From Mesorhizobium qingshengii (GTDB lineage Bacteria; Pseudomonadota; Alphaproteobacteria; Rhizobiales; Rhizobiaceae): 64,000 bases of DNA. The stretch is taken from NCBI RefSeq assembly GCF_900103325.1, contig NZ_FMXM01000012.1, positions 1 to 64,000 on the forward strand, read 5' to 3'. This document shows positions 48,099-57,349 of the stretch, one piece after another (the stretch's first letter is position 1; each line of letters begins with the position of its first letter). The notes beneath the pieces are model-generated. The model had not been told where the DNA came from. It was given only the letters and a program-made list of their open reading frames with translations, and ran no database searches. The position numbers and the translations under genes were made by a program.

Positions 48099-50006
48099 AT
48101 GGCTTCACGCTATCATGAGGTCTATGACGGCTGGAAACGCGATCCGGAAAAGTTCTGGGCGGATGCGGCTGTCGCTATCGACTGGTACTCGCCCTATGAC
48201 AAGGTGTTCGACGCCACGGCAGGCGTCTACGGACGCTGGTTTACCGGTGCGACCTGCAACACCTGCTTCAACGCCGTCGACCGCCATGTCGCGGGCGGGC
48301 GCGCCGACCAGATCGCGCTGATCCATGACAGCGCCATCACCGGAACGGTCAGGAAATTTACCTATGCCGAGCTGAAGCGCGAGGTGGTCGCGCTGACCTC
48401 GGTGCTGAAGAACCGCGGAATCGGCAAGGGCGACCGCGTCATCATCTACATGCCGATGGTGCCGGAGGCGGCCTTCGCCATGCTTGCCTGCGCCCGCATC
48501 GGCGCCGTGCATTCGGTCGTCTTCGGCGGCTTTGCCTCGCATGAGCTTGCCACCCGCATCGACGACGCCAAGCCGAAGCTGATCATTTCGGCCTCCTGCG
48601 GCCTGGAGCCGGGCCGTGTCGTGGCCTACAAGCCGCTGCTCGACAAGGCGATCGAGATTTCCAGGCACAAGCCGGACGCCTGCCTGATTCTGCAGCGCGA
48701 CCAGCTGCGCTGCGAGTTGAAGGACCATTTCGACATCGACTATGCCGACGCTGTCGCCCGCGAGCGCGCCGCTGGCGCCAATGTCGACTGCGTGCCGGTG
48801 CTGGCCACCGATCCGCTCTACATCATCTACACATCGGGCACGACCGGCCAGCCCAAGGGCATCGTGCGCGACAATGGCGGCCACATGGTCGCGCTGAAGT
48901 GGACGATGGAAAACGAGTTCGGCGTCAAGCCGGGCGAAGTGTTCTGGGCGGCCTCCGACGTCGGCTGGGTGGTTGGCCATTCCTACATCGTCTACGGGCC
49001 GCTGCTGCATGGCTGCACCAGCGTCCTGTTCGAAGGCAAGCCGATCGGCACCCCCGATGCCGGCACCTACTGGCGGGTGATCGCCGAGCACGGCGTCGTC
49101 GCGTTGTTCACCGCGCCGACCGCGTTTCGGGCCATCAAGGGGCAGGACCCGAAGGGCGAGTTCATTCCCCAATACGACCTTTCGACGTTCCGTACGCTCT
49201 TCCTCGCCGGCGAACGCGCCGATCCCGAAACCATCAAATGGGCGGAGCAGAAGCTGAACGTGCCGGTGATCGACCATTGGTGGCAGACCGAGACCGGTTC
49301 GCCGATGACGATAAATCCGGCCGGTCTCGGCCTGTTGCCGGTCAAGTACGGCTCTCCCGGCGTGCCGATGCCCGGCTACGACATCCGCGTGCTCGACGAT
49401 GCCGGTCACGAAGTGACACGCGGCACGCTGGGCAATGTGGTGGTCAAGCTGCCGCTGCCGGCCGGCTGCCTGCCGACGCTGTGGAATGCGGACGAACGTT
49501 TTCACCAAGCCTATCTCGACGAGTTCCCCGGCTTCTACAAGACGGCCGACGCCGGCATGATGGACGAGGACGGCTATCTGTTCGTCATGGCCCGCACCGA
49601 CGACATCATCAATGTGGCCGGCCACCGGTTGTCGACCGGCGCCATGGAGGAGGTGCTCTCGGCGCATCCGGACGTTGCCGAATGCGCCGTCATCGGCATC
49701 GCCGACCAGATGAAAGGCCAAATCCCCCTCGGCTTCGTCGTGCTCAATGCCGGCGTCGCGCGCGACATCGGCGCCATCGAAAGCGAGGTGGTGAGGCTGG
49801 TGCGCGAGCGGATCGGCCCGGTCGCCGCCTTCAAGACGGTGGTGACGATCAAGCGCCTGCCGAAGACGCGTTCTGGCAAGATCCTGCGCGGTACGATGCA
49901 GAAGATCGCCGACAAGGAAGAATGGGCGATGCCGGCGACCATCGACGACCCTGTCATTCTCGACGAGATCACCGCCGCCCTGAAGGAGCGCGGCATCGTG
50001 CTTTGA
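48099..50006 (+). CDS. prpE: Propionyl-CoA synthetase PrpE-type acyl-CoA ligase
   Basis: A 635-residue AMP-forming ligase that activates propionate (and possibly acetate) to its CoA ester. It starts MASRYHEVYDGWKRDPEKFW, and GVYGRWFTGATCNTCFNAVD is characteristic of PrpE/ACSS3 and not AcsA. The adenylation motif is IIYTSGTTGQPKG near residue 245; DHWWQTETGSPM and the C-terminal acylation-sensitive lysine in PKTRSGKILRGT complete it. GGGGAGG precedes the ATG. No methylcitrate-cycle genes are adjacent, so the propionyl-CoA probably enters the methylmalonyl-CoA route. Confidence 0.93.
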   Translation: MASRYHEVYDGWKRDPEKFWADAAVAIDWYSPYDKVFDATAGVYGRWFTGATCNTCFNAVDRHVAGGRADQIALIHDSAITGTVRKFTYAELKREVVALTSVLKNRGIGKGDRVIIYMPMVPEAAFAMLACARIGAVHSVVFGGFASHELATRIDDAKPKLIISASCGLEPGRVVAYKPLLDKAIEISRHKPDACLILQRDQLRCELKDHFDIDYADAVARERAAGANVDCVPVLATDPLYIIYTSGTTGQPKGIVRDNGGHMVALKWTMENEFGVKPGEVFWAASDVGWVVGHSYIVYGPLLHGCTSVLFEGKPIGTPDAGTYWRVIAEHGVVALFTAPTAFRAIKGQDPKGEFIPQYDLSTFRTLFLAGERADPETIKWAEQKLNVPVIDHWWQTETGSPMTINPAGLGLLPVKYGSPGVPMPGYDIRVLDDAGHEVTRGTLGNVVVKLPLPAGCLPTLWNADERFHQAYLDEFPGFYKTADAGMMDEDGYLFVMARTDDIINVAGHRLSTGAMEEVLSAHPDVAECAVIGIADQMKGQIPLGFVVLNAGVARDIGAIESEVVRLVRERIGPVAAFKTVVTIKRLPKTRSGKILRGTMQKIADKEEWAMPATIDDPVILDEITAALKERGIVL

Positions 50007-50149
50007 GCAGCCGGCGCGGTTGGCAGCGGACCAGCGTGGATAGCGCCGCCTCACGGAAAGCCGTGACCGGCATCTAAGCAATACTTCTATTGTGCAATGC
50101 AGCAATGCACCCTACAGCTCATGGGCGGGGGGCCATCGACAAGGTTCGC

Positions 50150-51232
50150 ATGGCTCAGCACAAGATCACATTTGGCGGCGTCGACATCCTGCGGTTTCTC
50201 GCCGCCGTACTGGTCATGGTCTACCACTATGGCTTCTGGGTGTGGGCCTACCCGGACGGCGTTTCGGCCCAGGCCACGGGCGGCATTCCTCCGCATCCGG
50301 AAATAGGCGCGTGGGTCGAATCCGGCTGGGTCGGCGTCCAGATATTCTTCGTCATCAGCGGCTTCGTCATTGCCTTCAGTGCCGAGAAGTCGACGCCCCT
50401 GCGCTTTTTCGAAGCCAGGGTGAAGCGGCTGGCGCCAGCGGTCTGGATCTGTGCGCCCATAACCGCAATCGTGCTGTTGATCGTCGGCCTGAGCTGGCCG
50501 ACCGATGCGGTCATCAGGCTGGTCCGCACGGGCCTGTTTGTCCCCTACGGCCCATGGGTCGACAGCGTCTACTGGACGCTCGGTATCGAGATCGCCTTCT
50601 ATGCAGTCGTCTGGACCCAGCTGCTGCTCGGCCGCTTCCATCTGATGGAAGTGGTGGCCCTCGCGATCGGGCTGATCAGCACGCTTTTCTGGTGCCTCTA
50701 CTATCCGCTCGGCTGGTCGGGCCTCGCCGAAACGCGCTCGCTGGACCTGCTCTTGGTGCATCACGGCGCTTTCTTCGCGACCGGCGTCTTGCTGTGGCTG
50801 ATGCGGTTCAAGGCGGTGACGGCCACTCGCCTTGCCTTCTGCGCCCTGTTCCTGGGCGGCTGCGTGCTGCAGATCGCCAGTTCGGTCGACGTTCATATGC
50901 TGAAGGTCGGGCAGCAGATGCCCTTGGCGCCGCCAATCCTCATCTTCCTCACCGCCATCGCGCTGATGGCGTGGTCGCTGCGGCTCGATCTGTCCTGGAG
51001 CGGCTGGCGCCGCATCGGCCTGATGACCTATCCGCTCTACCTGCTGCATGACGTCGTCGGCGCCGCCATGCTCGGCATCCTGGTCCGCGCGGGACTGCCG
51101 CATCTCTTGTCGATGGCCGCGGCCGGCGCGACGATGATCGCGGCAAGCTGGCTGGTGGCGACAGAGGCCGAGCCGCGCATCCGGCGGATGCTCGACCACA
51201 CCGTTTTCCGCTATCGTCTCAAGGTAGCCTGA
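50150..51232 (+). CDS. Acyltransferase family 3 membrane protein (OafA/YrhL/ExoZ type)
   Basis: A 360-residue polytopic membrane protein of the acyltransferase 3 family, which acetylates or succinylates extracellular polysaccharides. The N-terminus GGVDILRFLAAVLVMVYHYG contains the conserved R and H. VGVQIFFVISGFVIAFS is the second hallmark, and FEARVKRLAPAVWICAPIT with the R-X10-H-like basic motif follows. ETRSLDLLLVHHGAFFATGV is in the middle region. Start at ATG 50150 (MAQHKITFGG); ATG 50090 would add 20 unlike residues. With the exo cluster a few kilobases away it may decorate the exopolysaccharide (inference). Confidence 0.88.
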   Translation: MAQHKITFGGVDILRFLAAVLVMVYHYGFWVWAYPDGVSAQATGGIPPHPEIGAWVESGWVGVQIFFVISGFVIAFSAEKSTPLRFFEARVKRLAPAVWICAPITAIVLLIVGLSWPTDAVIRLVRTGLFVPYGPWVDSVYWTLGIEIAFYAVVWTQLLLGRFHLMEVVALAIGLISTLFWCLYYPLGWSGLAETRSLDLLLVHHGAFFATGVLLWLMRFKAVTATRLAFCALFLGGCVLQIASSVDVHMLKVGQQMPLAPPILIFLTAIALMAWSLRLDLSWSGWRRIGLMTYPLYLLHDVVGAAMLGILVRAGLPHLLSMAAAGATMIAASWLVATEAEPRIRRMLDHTVFRYRLKVA

Positions 51233-51361
51233 CTGCAATCGGCTGGCAGGTCGGTCCCATCGCCGACGCGGCCGCTCAAGCATGCGGAATGACCGAGATG
51301 GGGTGGACAACGGCCTGTCCGCTTCTGGCGGTCAGAAGGGACAAGCCGCCGTCCAGCGGTG

Positions 51362-52246
51362 CTATTTCAGCGGCAGGAACAGCTCCGCGACCGTCTCATG
51401 CTCCGGCACCTCCGGGAAGAATGCGAGGCGTTGGCAGTAGAGAGGGAAATCCCTTGCTTCTTCGCCGCTGGCCGGCAGCCAGTCGCGATAGAGGTAGAGA
51501 GCGGCAGGCTCCAGATTGTCGGTATTGCCGACGACGCGCAGCACAGCGCAGCGCCCACCGGGGATAAAGCCAGCCTCAACGCCCTCGTCATTCGGTCCTA
51601 TCAGGCAATCGGTGCCCGCACACAGGTCCATCCGGTATTCGGCTGGGGACGCGGGCCGCCGCTCGGAACGGAAGACGTTGAAGATTGGGCTGGTCTTTGG
51701 GGATGATAGGCCAGCGGCCTTTCGCCAGGCGATGAATCGCTGGATGGTATCGCCAATCGTCGCGGGATCCCCCCGATGCTCCATGATCGCCACCGGAGTC
51801 GTGGCCACATCGCGGATCGTCACATCTTCATGGCTATAAGACTTCTGCATGAGCTTGCTCCTGGCGTTGTCGAGAGGCCCGAAGGCCGCAAACCACGGTT
51901 CCCATTTGGGAGACTTTCGGAACGACGAGGGCGATTGTCCGAACCGTTGCCGAAAGGCGCGGGCGAAAGCATCCGGTGCGTCGTAACCGGCATCCATCGC
52001 TATGTCCGTGACGCTTTCGGCGTCTCTGTAGGCCAGCCGGTACGAAGCGCGCTTCATGCGGGCGAGTTGGACATAGCGATGCACCGACAACCCGAAGGTG
52101 GACATGAACTGCCGGTGGAAATGGTATTTCGAGAACGCCGCGACGTCGCTCAACGCTTCCAAGCCCAGATCGTCGTCCAGATGCTGGTCTATGTGGTTCA
52201 GCACCCGTTGCATTCGGGCATGGTAGTTTTCAAGTGACGCCTTCAC
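51362..52246 (-). CDS. AraC-family regulator with C-terminal GyrI-like effector domain
   Basis: A 294-residue regulator of the Rob/SoxS-like build. The two helix-turn-helix motifs are near the N-terminus: DLGLEALSDVAAFSKYHFHR and then ESVTDIAMDAGYDAPDAFAR followed by AFRQRFGQSPSSFRKS. From about residue 130 the GyrI-like small-molecule domain follows (VTIRDVATTPVAIMEHRGDP). Start is GTG 52246 with GGAGAAGAG upstream; an ATG at 52327 would add 27 unlike residues. Such regulators sense drugs or small amphipathic molecules; the target is unknown. It stands alone between the acyltransferase gene and an IS remnant. Confidence 0.9.
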   Translation of the reverse strand: MKASLENYHARMQRVLNHIDQHLDDDLGLEALSDVAAFSKYHFHRQFMSTFGLSVHRYVQLARMKRASYRLAYRDAESVTDIAMDAGYDAPDAFARAFRQRFGQSPSSFRKSPKWEPWFAAFGPLDNARSKLMQKSYSHEDVTIRDVATTPVAIMEHRGDPATIGDTIQRFIAWRKAAGLSSPKTSPIFNVFRSERRPASPAEYRMDLCAGTDCLIGPNDEGVEAGFIPGGRCAVLRVVGNTDNLEPAALYLYRDWLPASGEEARDFPLYCQRLAFFPEVPEHETVAELFLPLK

Positions 52247-52390
52247 CGTCTCTTCTCCGTGGCGACACCAGCTAGGCCCTTCCGGATATGTCGCGCTCGA
52301 CCGATCTTGCGATTTGGCATGGATCAACAGGTGCCTGCCATACGGGCGAGCCCGATCTACAGTTGAACGGCGGAATGGGTCGTTTTCCGA

Positions 52391-52797
52391 GTGGTGGCTT
52401 TCATATTTCCCCTAAAGGCGGGCGTGTGGGGCCGCATGATGGATGCCCATCATGGCAACAGCGACGTTCAAATGATCGGCAGCGCATCAAGCCGGCGCAC
52501 CAACAGGCTGCGACAGCAAAAGGGGTATCGAGATCACCGTCTCGGCCGATCACGCGGCGGGCCCACCACGAAAATACATACCGTCATCGATGCGCAAGGG
52601 CTTCCGGTCTGCCTCGGCCTGGTGGAGGCCGTGCTTCAGCAAGCGGCTCCATCGTGAGCGCAACTCATCGAGTGCTTCTTCTCAAGGCTGAAGCATTTCC
52701 GCCGCATTGCCACTCGCTACGACAAATTGGCCGACAACTTCCTCGCCATGATCATCCAACTCGCCTCGATGGGCCTCTGGGCTCCGCGATTATGAGT
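52391..52797 (+). pseudogene. Degenerate IS5-family transposase remnant
   Basis: Fragments of a transposase survive: VWGRMMDAHHGNSDVQMIGS, then RDHRLGRSRGGPTTKIHTVI and DAQGLPVCLGL, which is the DDE-domain region of IS5-family enzymes. After a deletion and frame change the C-terminal region appears: IECFFSRLKHFRRIATRYDK followed by LADNFLAMIIQLAS. The middle of the catalytic domain and the N-terminus are missing. The sequence ends next to exoP's 3' end. It is not active, but shows that IS5 elements have inserted twice in this window. Confidence 0.85.
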
Positions 52798-52804
52798 CTA
52801 CAAC

Positions 52805-55192
52805 CTAGGCGGCTGCCTTGCTACGCACTTCGGATTTTTCCAGATAGTAGGTCGAATATTTGTCGAAGAACTTTTCCGAACCTCCGAACGATCCGTATTT
52901 GGCCAGTTTCTTCAGATCGACCTTGTTCAGCACCGCCCCAATGATCTTGTTGGCGACATAGGGCTCCGCGGTGAGCAGCGACTGCACCATCGCGCGCGGC
53001 GTACGTCCCCACTCGGTGACGAGCACGAAACCGTCGACCAGCGGCGCGAAGGCCTTGGCGTCGACCACCGGTCCGAGCGGCGGCAGATCGACGACGATGT
53101 ATTCGAACGTCTCCTTGGCGTTCTCGATGAAGCGCCGCATCCCGGCCGAGGAGAGAAGTTCGCTCGTGTGGGAGAAGTGACCGCGCAATACGGCGGGGAC
53201 AATCGCCAGCTTCGTCTGCCGGTCGATCTTGCCGACGGACTGCCAGGTCTGGCCGCTCACCACCGCTTCCATCAAGCCTTGCTCGGCCTCCATGCCAAGA
53301 CCGCGGCTGAGGCCGGGGTTGCGCAGATCGCCGTCGATCAGCAGCGTCCTGGCGCCGTTGGCGGCAAGCAATCCGGCGAGATTTGCCGCGACCGTCGACT
53401 TGCCCTCGCCGGGAAGGACCGAGATGACGCCGATGACGCGGCTGCCTTGCCCTTCCATCACGACGTCGAAGGCGATCTTGGCGCTGCGCAAGGTTTCGGA
53501 GAACATCGACGCGGGCGAATCGATGCTGACCCGCATGCGCGCCCGCCTTTCGGCGGCCGACAGCGACTTGGCGGTCTTGGCATCCACCTGGGTTTCGCCC
53601 GGCTGTTCTTCCTTGCCGAGCTTGCCGCCGATCGTCGGCAGATAGCCGAGGAATTTCAGACCAACGCGGTCGCGCACATCATCGCCGGTCCTGAAGAAGC
53701 GTTCGTTGAATTCGTTCAGGCCGCCGAAGCCGGCGCCCATCAGCATGCCAAGCACCAGCGAAAGTCCAAGCACGACGACCGTACGCGGGCTTGATGCGGC
53801 GAACGGCATCGAGGCGTCCGAGATGATGCGGATCTTGCCGACCGGGAAGGATTGCTGCTGCGCGGCTTCCTCGTAGCGGCCAAGGAATGTCTGATAGAGC
53901 GTGGTGAGCGCCGTCGCCTGCTGGTCGAGTTCGCGCAGCTTGACCTGCGTCTGGTTGTCGATGGAACTCTTGCCTTGTGCGGCCGCGACATTGGCCCTGA
54001 GCGCGGTCTCGCGCGCCAGCGCCACTTCATACTCGTTGCGATAGCTTTCGGTCAGCTGCTTGAGCTCGCCGAAAATCTGCGCCGAGATGTCGGCCTTCTC
54101 CTTGGTAAGCGCCACCGCCTGCGGATGCTGGGGGCCGAAATTCGCCTCGACATCCTGCAAGCGCTTCGCAACCGTCAGATAGCGGGTCTTGAGCGCGGCG
54201 ATGACCGAACTGCTCGGCTGGTCGCTCGATATGGCGGCATCCTTGAAAGCATTGTCGGAGCCGCTTTCGACGATCGCCTTGTATTGCTGGTAGCGGGCAC
54301 TGGCGCGTGCGGTGTCGGCCTGCGCCACGATGAGCTGGGCGTTGAGATCGGAGAGCTGCTTGTCGCTCATCAGCTGGCCATCGCTGTTGGCGGCCAACCC
54401 ATGTTCGGCCCTGAATTTCTCGACCGCGAGCGACGCCGCCTGCGAGCTCTCGCGCAGTTCCGTCAGCCGGCCCTGCAGCCAGACCGCCGCGCGCTCGGTG
54501 GCGTCGAAACTGGCGTCGAGCTGATCGGCGAGATAGGCGTCGGCATAGGCCTTGGTGATCGCGTTGGCCAATACGGGATCCGTGCCCTGATAGCCAAGCG
54601 CGATGACGAAGCTTCGTCCGACGCGCTCCGCCCGAATCTCGCTCTGCAGCTTGAGGATGGCGTAGTCACGCCCCGAGGCAGCAATTAGCGCATCGCGGGC
54701 GGCAGGGTCGAGCTTGCTGATGTCGCCTACGCCCGGCGTGGAGGGGCTGGGGCGAACATACTGGATCAGGCCGCGGACCAGGCCGACGCCCCGGGCAAGT
54801 GCCGACTGGGGCGGATTCATGAAGGCTTCGTTCTGGCTGAGCTTCAGCTTGTCGACGACCACGGCGGCAAGCCGCGTCGAGGTCAGAATTTCGATCTGGC
54901 TCAGAATGGCGGAATCGGTCTGCATGCTTGTCGACGCCGCCGAGATGTCATCGACGATCTTGTTCAGACCCTCGTCGATCAGCACGCTGGCGACCGACTG
55001 ATATTTGGGCGGCGTGGTCTGCAGATAGAGCATACCCAGGAAGAGACCGATGACGGCGCACACGGCAACCACTTTGGCCTGCCGTGCGGCCATGCCAAGC
55101 AGCCGCTCGATATCGATGAAGTCTTCGCCGTTTCCTGCGTCTGAATTCGGCAATGGCATCCTCTTGTCGAGAGGAAAGTTGGCATAATTCAT
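52805..55192 (-). CDS. exoP: Polysaccharide co-polymerase and tyrosine autokinase ExoP
   Basis: A 795-residue inner-membrane protein controlling chain length in exopolysaccharide polymerisation. The Wzz domain starts with DFIDIERLLGMAARQAKVVA and a first membrane segment (VCAVIGLFLGMLYLQT). A long periplasmic coiled coil follows (about 200-450), then a second membrane segment with a proline-rich run up to GAGFGGLNEFNERFF. The BY-kinase domain has Walker A VLPGEGKSTVAANLAGLLAA near residue 595 and LLIDGDLRNPGLS. The Tyr-rich tail KYSTYYLEK is the autophosphorylation cluster. Start at ATG 55192. Gene order exoL-A-M-O-N-P supports the name. Confidence 0.93.
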   Translation of the reverse strand: MNYANFPLDKRMPLPNSDAGNGEDFIDIERLLGMAARQAKVVAVCAVIGLFLGMLYLQTTPPKYQSVASVLIDEGLNKIVDDISAASTSMQTDSAILSQIEILTSTRLAAVVVDKLKLSQNEAFMNPPQSALARGVGLVRGLIQYVRPSPSTPGVGDISKLDPAARDALIAASGRDYAILKLQSEIRAERVGRSFVIALGYQGTDPVLANAITKAYADAYLADQLDASFDATERAAVWLQGRLTELRESSQAASLAVEKFRAEHGLAANSDGQLMSDKQLSDLNAQLIVAQADTARASARYQQYKAIVESGSDNAFKDAAISSDQPSSSVIAALKTRYLTVAKRLQDVEANFGPQHPQAVALTKEKADISAQIFGELKQLTESYRNEYEVALARETALRANVAAAQGKSSIDNQTQVKLRELDQQATALTTLYQTFLGRYEEAAQQQSFPVGKIRIISDASMPFAASSPRTVVVLGLSLVLGMLMGAGFGGLNEFNERFFRTGDDVRDRVGLKFLGYLPTIGGKLGKEEQPGETQVDAKTAKSLSAAERRARMRVSIDSPASMFSETLRSAKIAFDVVMEGQGSRVIGVISVLPGEGKSTVAANLAGLLAANGARTLLIDGDLRNPGLSRGLGMEAEQGLMEAVVSGQTWQSVGKIDRQTKLAIVPAVLRGHFSHTSELLSSAGMRRFIENAKETFEYIVVDLPPLGPVVDAKAFAPLVDGFVLVTEWGRTPRAMVQSLLTAEPYVANKIIGAVLNKVDLKKLAKYGSFGGSEKFFDKYSTYYLEKSEVRSKAAA

Positions 55193-55218
55193 CTTCGGTC
55201 CAATTCTAGAGCCTGTTC

Positions 55219-55237
55219 CATCCCGATGATCGGGATG
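55219..55237. repeat. Palindrome in the exoN-exoP intergenic region
   Basis: CATCCCGATGATCGGGATG is a perfect palindrome around one central base, 27 bases before the exoP ATG. It lies between exoN and exoP together with a family B repeat. It may be an mRNA hairpin affecting exoP expression or a protein-binding site. Confidence 0.6.
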
Positions 55238-55256
55238 GGGATCTATCTGTTTGTTT

Positions 55257-55303
55257 GAGCATGATCTTTTCCGAAAACCGGTACCCACTTTTCGGAATCA
55301 TGC
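55257..55303. repeat. Intergenic palindromic repeat, family B copy 2
   Basis: GAGCATGATCTTTTCCGAAA starts the unit, then ACCGGTACCCACTTTTCGGA and ATCATGC. The outer arms GCATGAT/ATCATGC pair, as do CCGAAAA/TTTTCGG. It shares its core with the copy at 21251-21294. It lies between exoN and exoP. Confidence 0.82.
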
Positions 55304-55427
55304 CTTGGCTTGCAGGCGCCGCGAAGATCGGGAGCTTTGCGTAAAGCAACGCAAGCTTCATGCCAGACAGCGCGGGGCTATCGCCTCGCGCCATCAGCCA
55401 TCTAAGAATACTCCCGAAAGATGGGCA

Positions 55428-56324
55428 TTATGCGGCTTCTTCCTGGCGTTCATGCGACCGGACGAACTCCTGAAGCATCTCGAAAACCGGGCCCTTCATG
55501 TCGTCGCGCGCCAACGCGAAGGCGATGTTGGCCTGGATGAACCCTTCCTTCGAACCGCAGTCGAACATTCGACCCTTGAAAGGCTGCGCGAAGAACGGCT
55601 GGTCCTGCGACAGGCGGACCATGGCGTCCGTCAGCTGGATCTCGTTGCCGGCGCCACGCTGCTGATTGCCCAGCAACGCGAAGATCTCGGGCTGCAGGAT
55701 GTAGCGGCCGTTGATGTAGAAGTTCGACGGCGCGTTGGCCGGCGCCGGCTTTTCGACCATCGCCGTCACCTCGAAACCGCCGCCGATATCGGCACCACGG
55801 CCGACGATGCCGTATTTGTTGGTCTCGGTCGGATCGCAGCGCTCGACGGCGATCACATTGCCGCCGGTTTGGGCATAGAGGTCGGTGATCTCGGCCAGGC
55901 ACCCGCGCCCGCCGAACGACACCATGTCGGGCAGCAGCAGGGCGAAGGGCTCGTTGCCGATAACCTCGCGCGCGCACCAGACGGCGTGGCCAAGGCCTTG
56001 CGGCGACTGCTGGCGGATGAAGCTGGTGGCACCGGCTACCGGCAGCAGGCTTTCCAGCGACTGCAACTGCGCCTTCTTGCCGGTCTGCTCCAGGGTTCCG
56101 ATCAGTTCAGGATGGAGGTCGAAATAGTCCTCGATGACTGCCTTGTTGCGACCGGTCACGAACACGATGTGTTCGATGCCGGCCTCGAAGGCCTCGTCCA
56201 CCGCATATTGCACGACAGGCCTGTCGACGACGGGAAGCATTTCCTTCGGCATCGACTTGGTCGCCGGCAGGAACCGTGTTCCAAGCCCCGCCACCGGTAT
56301 CACGGCCTTCCTGATTTTCTTCAT
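55428..56324 (-). CDS. exoN: UTP-glucose-1-phosphate uridylyltransferase (ExoN/GalU)
   Basis: A 298-residue enzyme making UDP-glucose, donor of the glucosyl residues of succinoglycan. The N-terminal motif is [20 protein letters not shown] followed by [20 protein letters not shown], the nucleotidyl-transfer loop. [23 protein letters not shown] and [14 protein letters not shown] follow. Its place between exoO and exoP marks it as ExoN, though it may also serve as the general GalU. Confidence 0.95.
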   Translation of the reverse strand: MKKIRKAVIPVAGLGTRFLPATKSMPKEMLPVVDRPVVQYAVDEAFEAGIEHIVFVTGRNKAVIEDYFDLHPELIGTLEQTGKKAQLQSLESLLPVAGATSFIRQQSPQGLGHAVWCAREVIGNEPFALLLPDMVSFGGRGCLAEITDLYAQTGGNVIAVERCDPTETNKYGIVGRGADIGGGFEVTAMVEKPAPANAPSNFYINGRYILQPEIFALLGNQQRGAGNEIQLTDAMVRLSQDQPFFAQPFKGRMFDCGSKEGFIQANIAFALARDDMKGPVFEMLQEFVRSHERQEEAA

Positions 56325-56398
56325 TGCAAATTCCTTCTGAGGAGATCGACTTCAGTCCATTCACAGGCCACGAAAAATCCCTCCATGTGCCTGCATCT

Positions 56399-57349
56399 TC
56401 ACCTCCCCACCCCCACGGCAAACTGTGCCGCTACTCTTCGCAACCGCACGGCGATCGGCATGCTCATATGCCTGACCGCCGCCGGATCGCTGAGCGCCGT
56501 CCGGATCGCCTTGAGCGGGGACCGCGCCTTGATGTGTTGAACCATTGACAGGAACGATGCGGCCTTGCGCAGACTGCGGCCGCGCCGGGCGAACGCGGCC
56601 AGCGCGGCTGGATCCATCGAATGGGTCTGAGCGAACACGGCATCGGCCTTGCGCATCGCCTCGACATGATGAAGCTCAAGCACGCGCGAGATGGAGCCGC
56701 TGCGGATATGATAGGCATAGCCGATCGTCGGCTCGACCACGCATTTGCCACCTTTGGCCAAGGCGTCGGCAAGCAGGATGTAGTCTTCGCCGATGATCAG
56801 TTCTTCATCATAGCGAAGTCCGTTCTCATCCAGGAACCGGCGCTGGAAGATCGGCTTGAGATAACCGAGATTGAACTTCGATTCGAAAACGATGTTGCCG
56901 GCGATGTAGCTGGCCAGCGAGATTTCACTCAGGCTCTCCAGATAGCGCGTCGGAAACATCGCGTCTTCAACGACACCGTCCTCGCGAACGACCTGGAGGT
57001 TGTCGACGGCGATTTGGGCATCCACCCTTTCGGCTCGGGCGATCATGGTGGCGATGCGGTCCGGAAAGACCGCGTCGTCGGAATCGAGAACCGCGATCCA
57101 TCTGCCGCGGGCGAGGTCGAGCCCGGCATTCCTGGCGCCGCCGGGACCGCGATTGCTGGCCAGGGCGACGACACGAACGATATCCTGCGGGTAGGCCCTT
57201 GCCACATCGAGCGTCGCGTCGCGCGACTTGTCGTCGACGACGATGATCTCGACGCTGACGTTTTTCTGGGCGATGGCGCTGGCGATCGCCCGGTCGAGGG
57301 TTGCCTCGGCGTTGTAGGCGGCAACGACAAAGGAGACATCAGGCTGCAC
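56399..57349 (-). CDS. exoO: Glycosyltransferase family 2, succinoglycan ExoO type
   Basis: A 316-residue GT2 enzyme. It starts QPDVSFVVAAYNAEATLDRA after a GTG at 57349, with AGGAGG perfectly placed; upstream residues to 57481 are not homologous. The donor-binding motif is IIVVDDKSRDATLDVARAYP, and DXD lies in WIAVLDSDDAVFPDRIATMI. NLGYLKPIFQRRFLDENGLR followed by YDEELIIGEDYILLADAL matches S. meliloti ExoO, one of the transferases adding glucose in the repeat unit. Start and exoM stop overlap by 11 bases. Confidence 0.9.
   Translation of the reverse strand: MQPDVSFVVAAYNAEATLDRAIASAIAQKNVSVEIIVVDDKSRDATLDVARAYPQDIVRVVALASNRGPGGARNAGLDLARGRWIAVLDSDDAVFPDRIATMIARAERVDAQIAVDNLQVVREDGVVEDAMFPTRYLESLSEISLASYIAGNIVFESKFNLGYLKPIFQRRFLDENGLRYDEELIIGEDYILLADALAKGGKCVVEPTIGYAYHIRSGSISRVLELHHVEAMRKADAVFAQTHSMDPAALAAFARRGRSLRKAASFLSMVQHIKARSPLKAIRTALSDPAAVRHMSMPIAVRLRRVAAQFAVGVGR

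Noticed and set aside
47768-48118. Open frame of 116 codons upstream of prpE
   Set aside because: Overlaps the prpE start in another frame, has no ribosome site and unlikely composition; the tandem repeat inside argues for a regulatory stretch.
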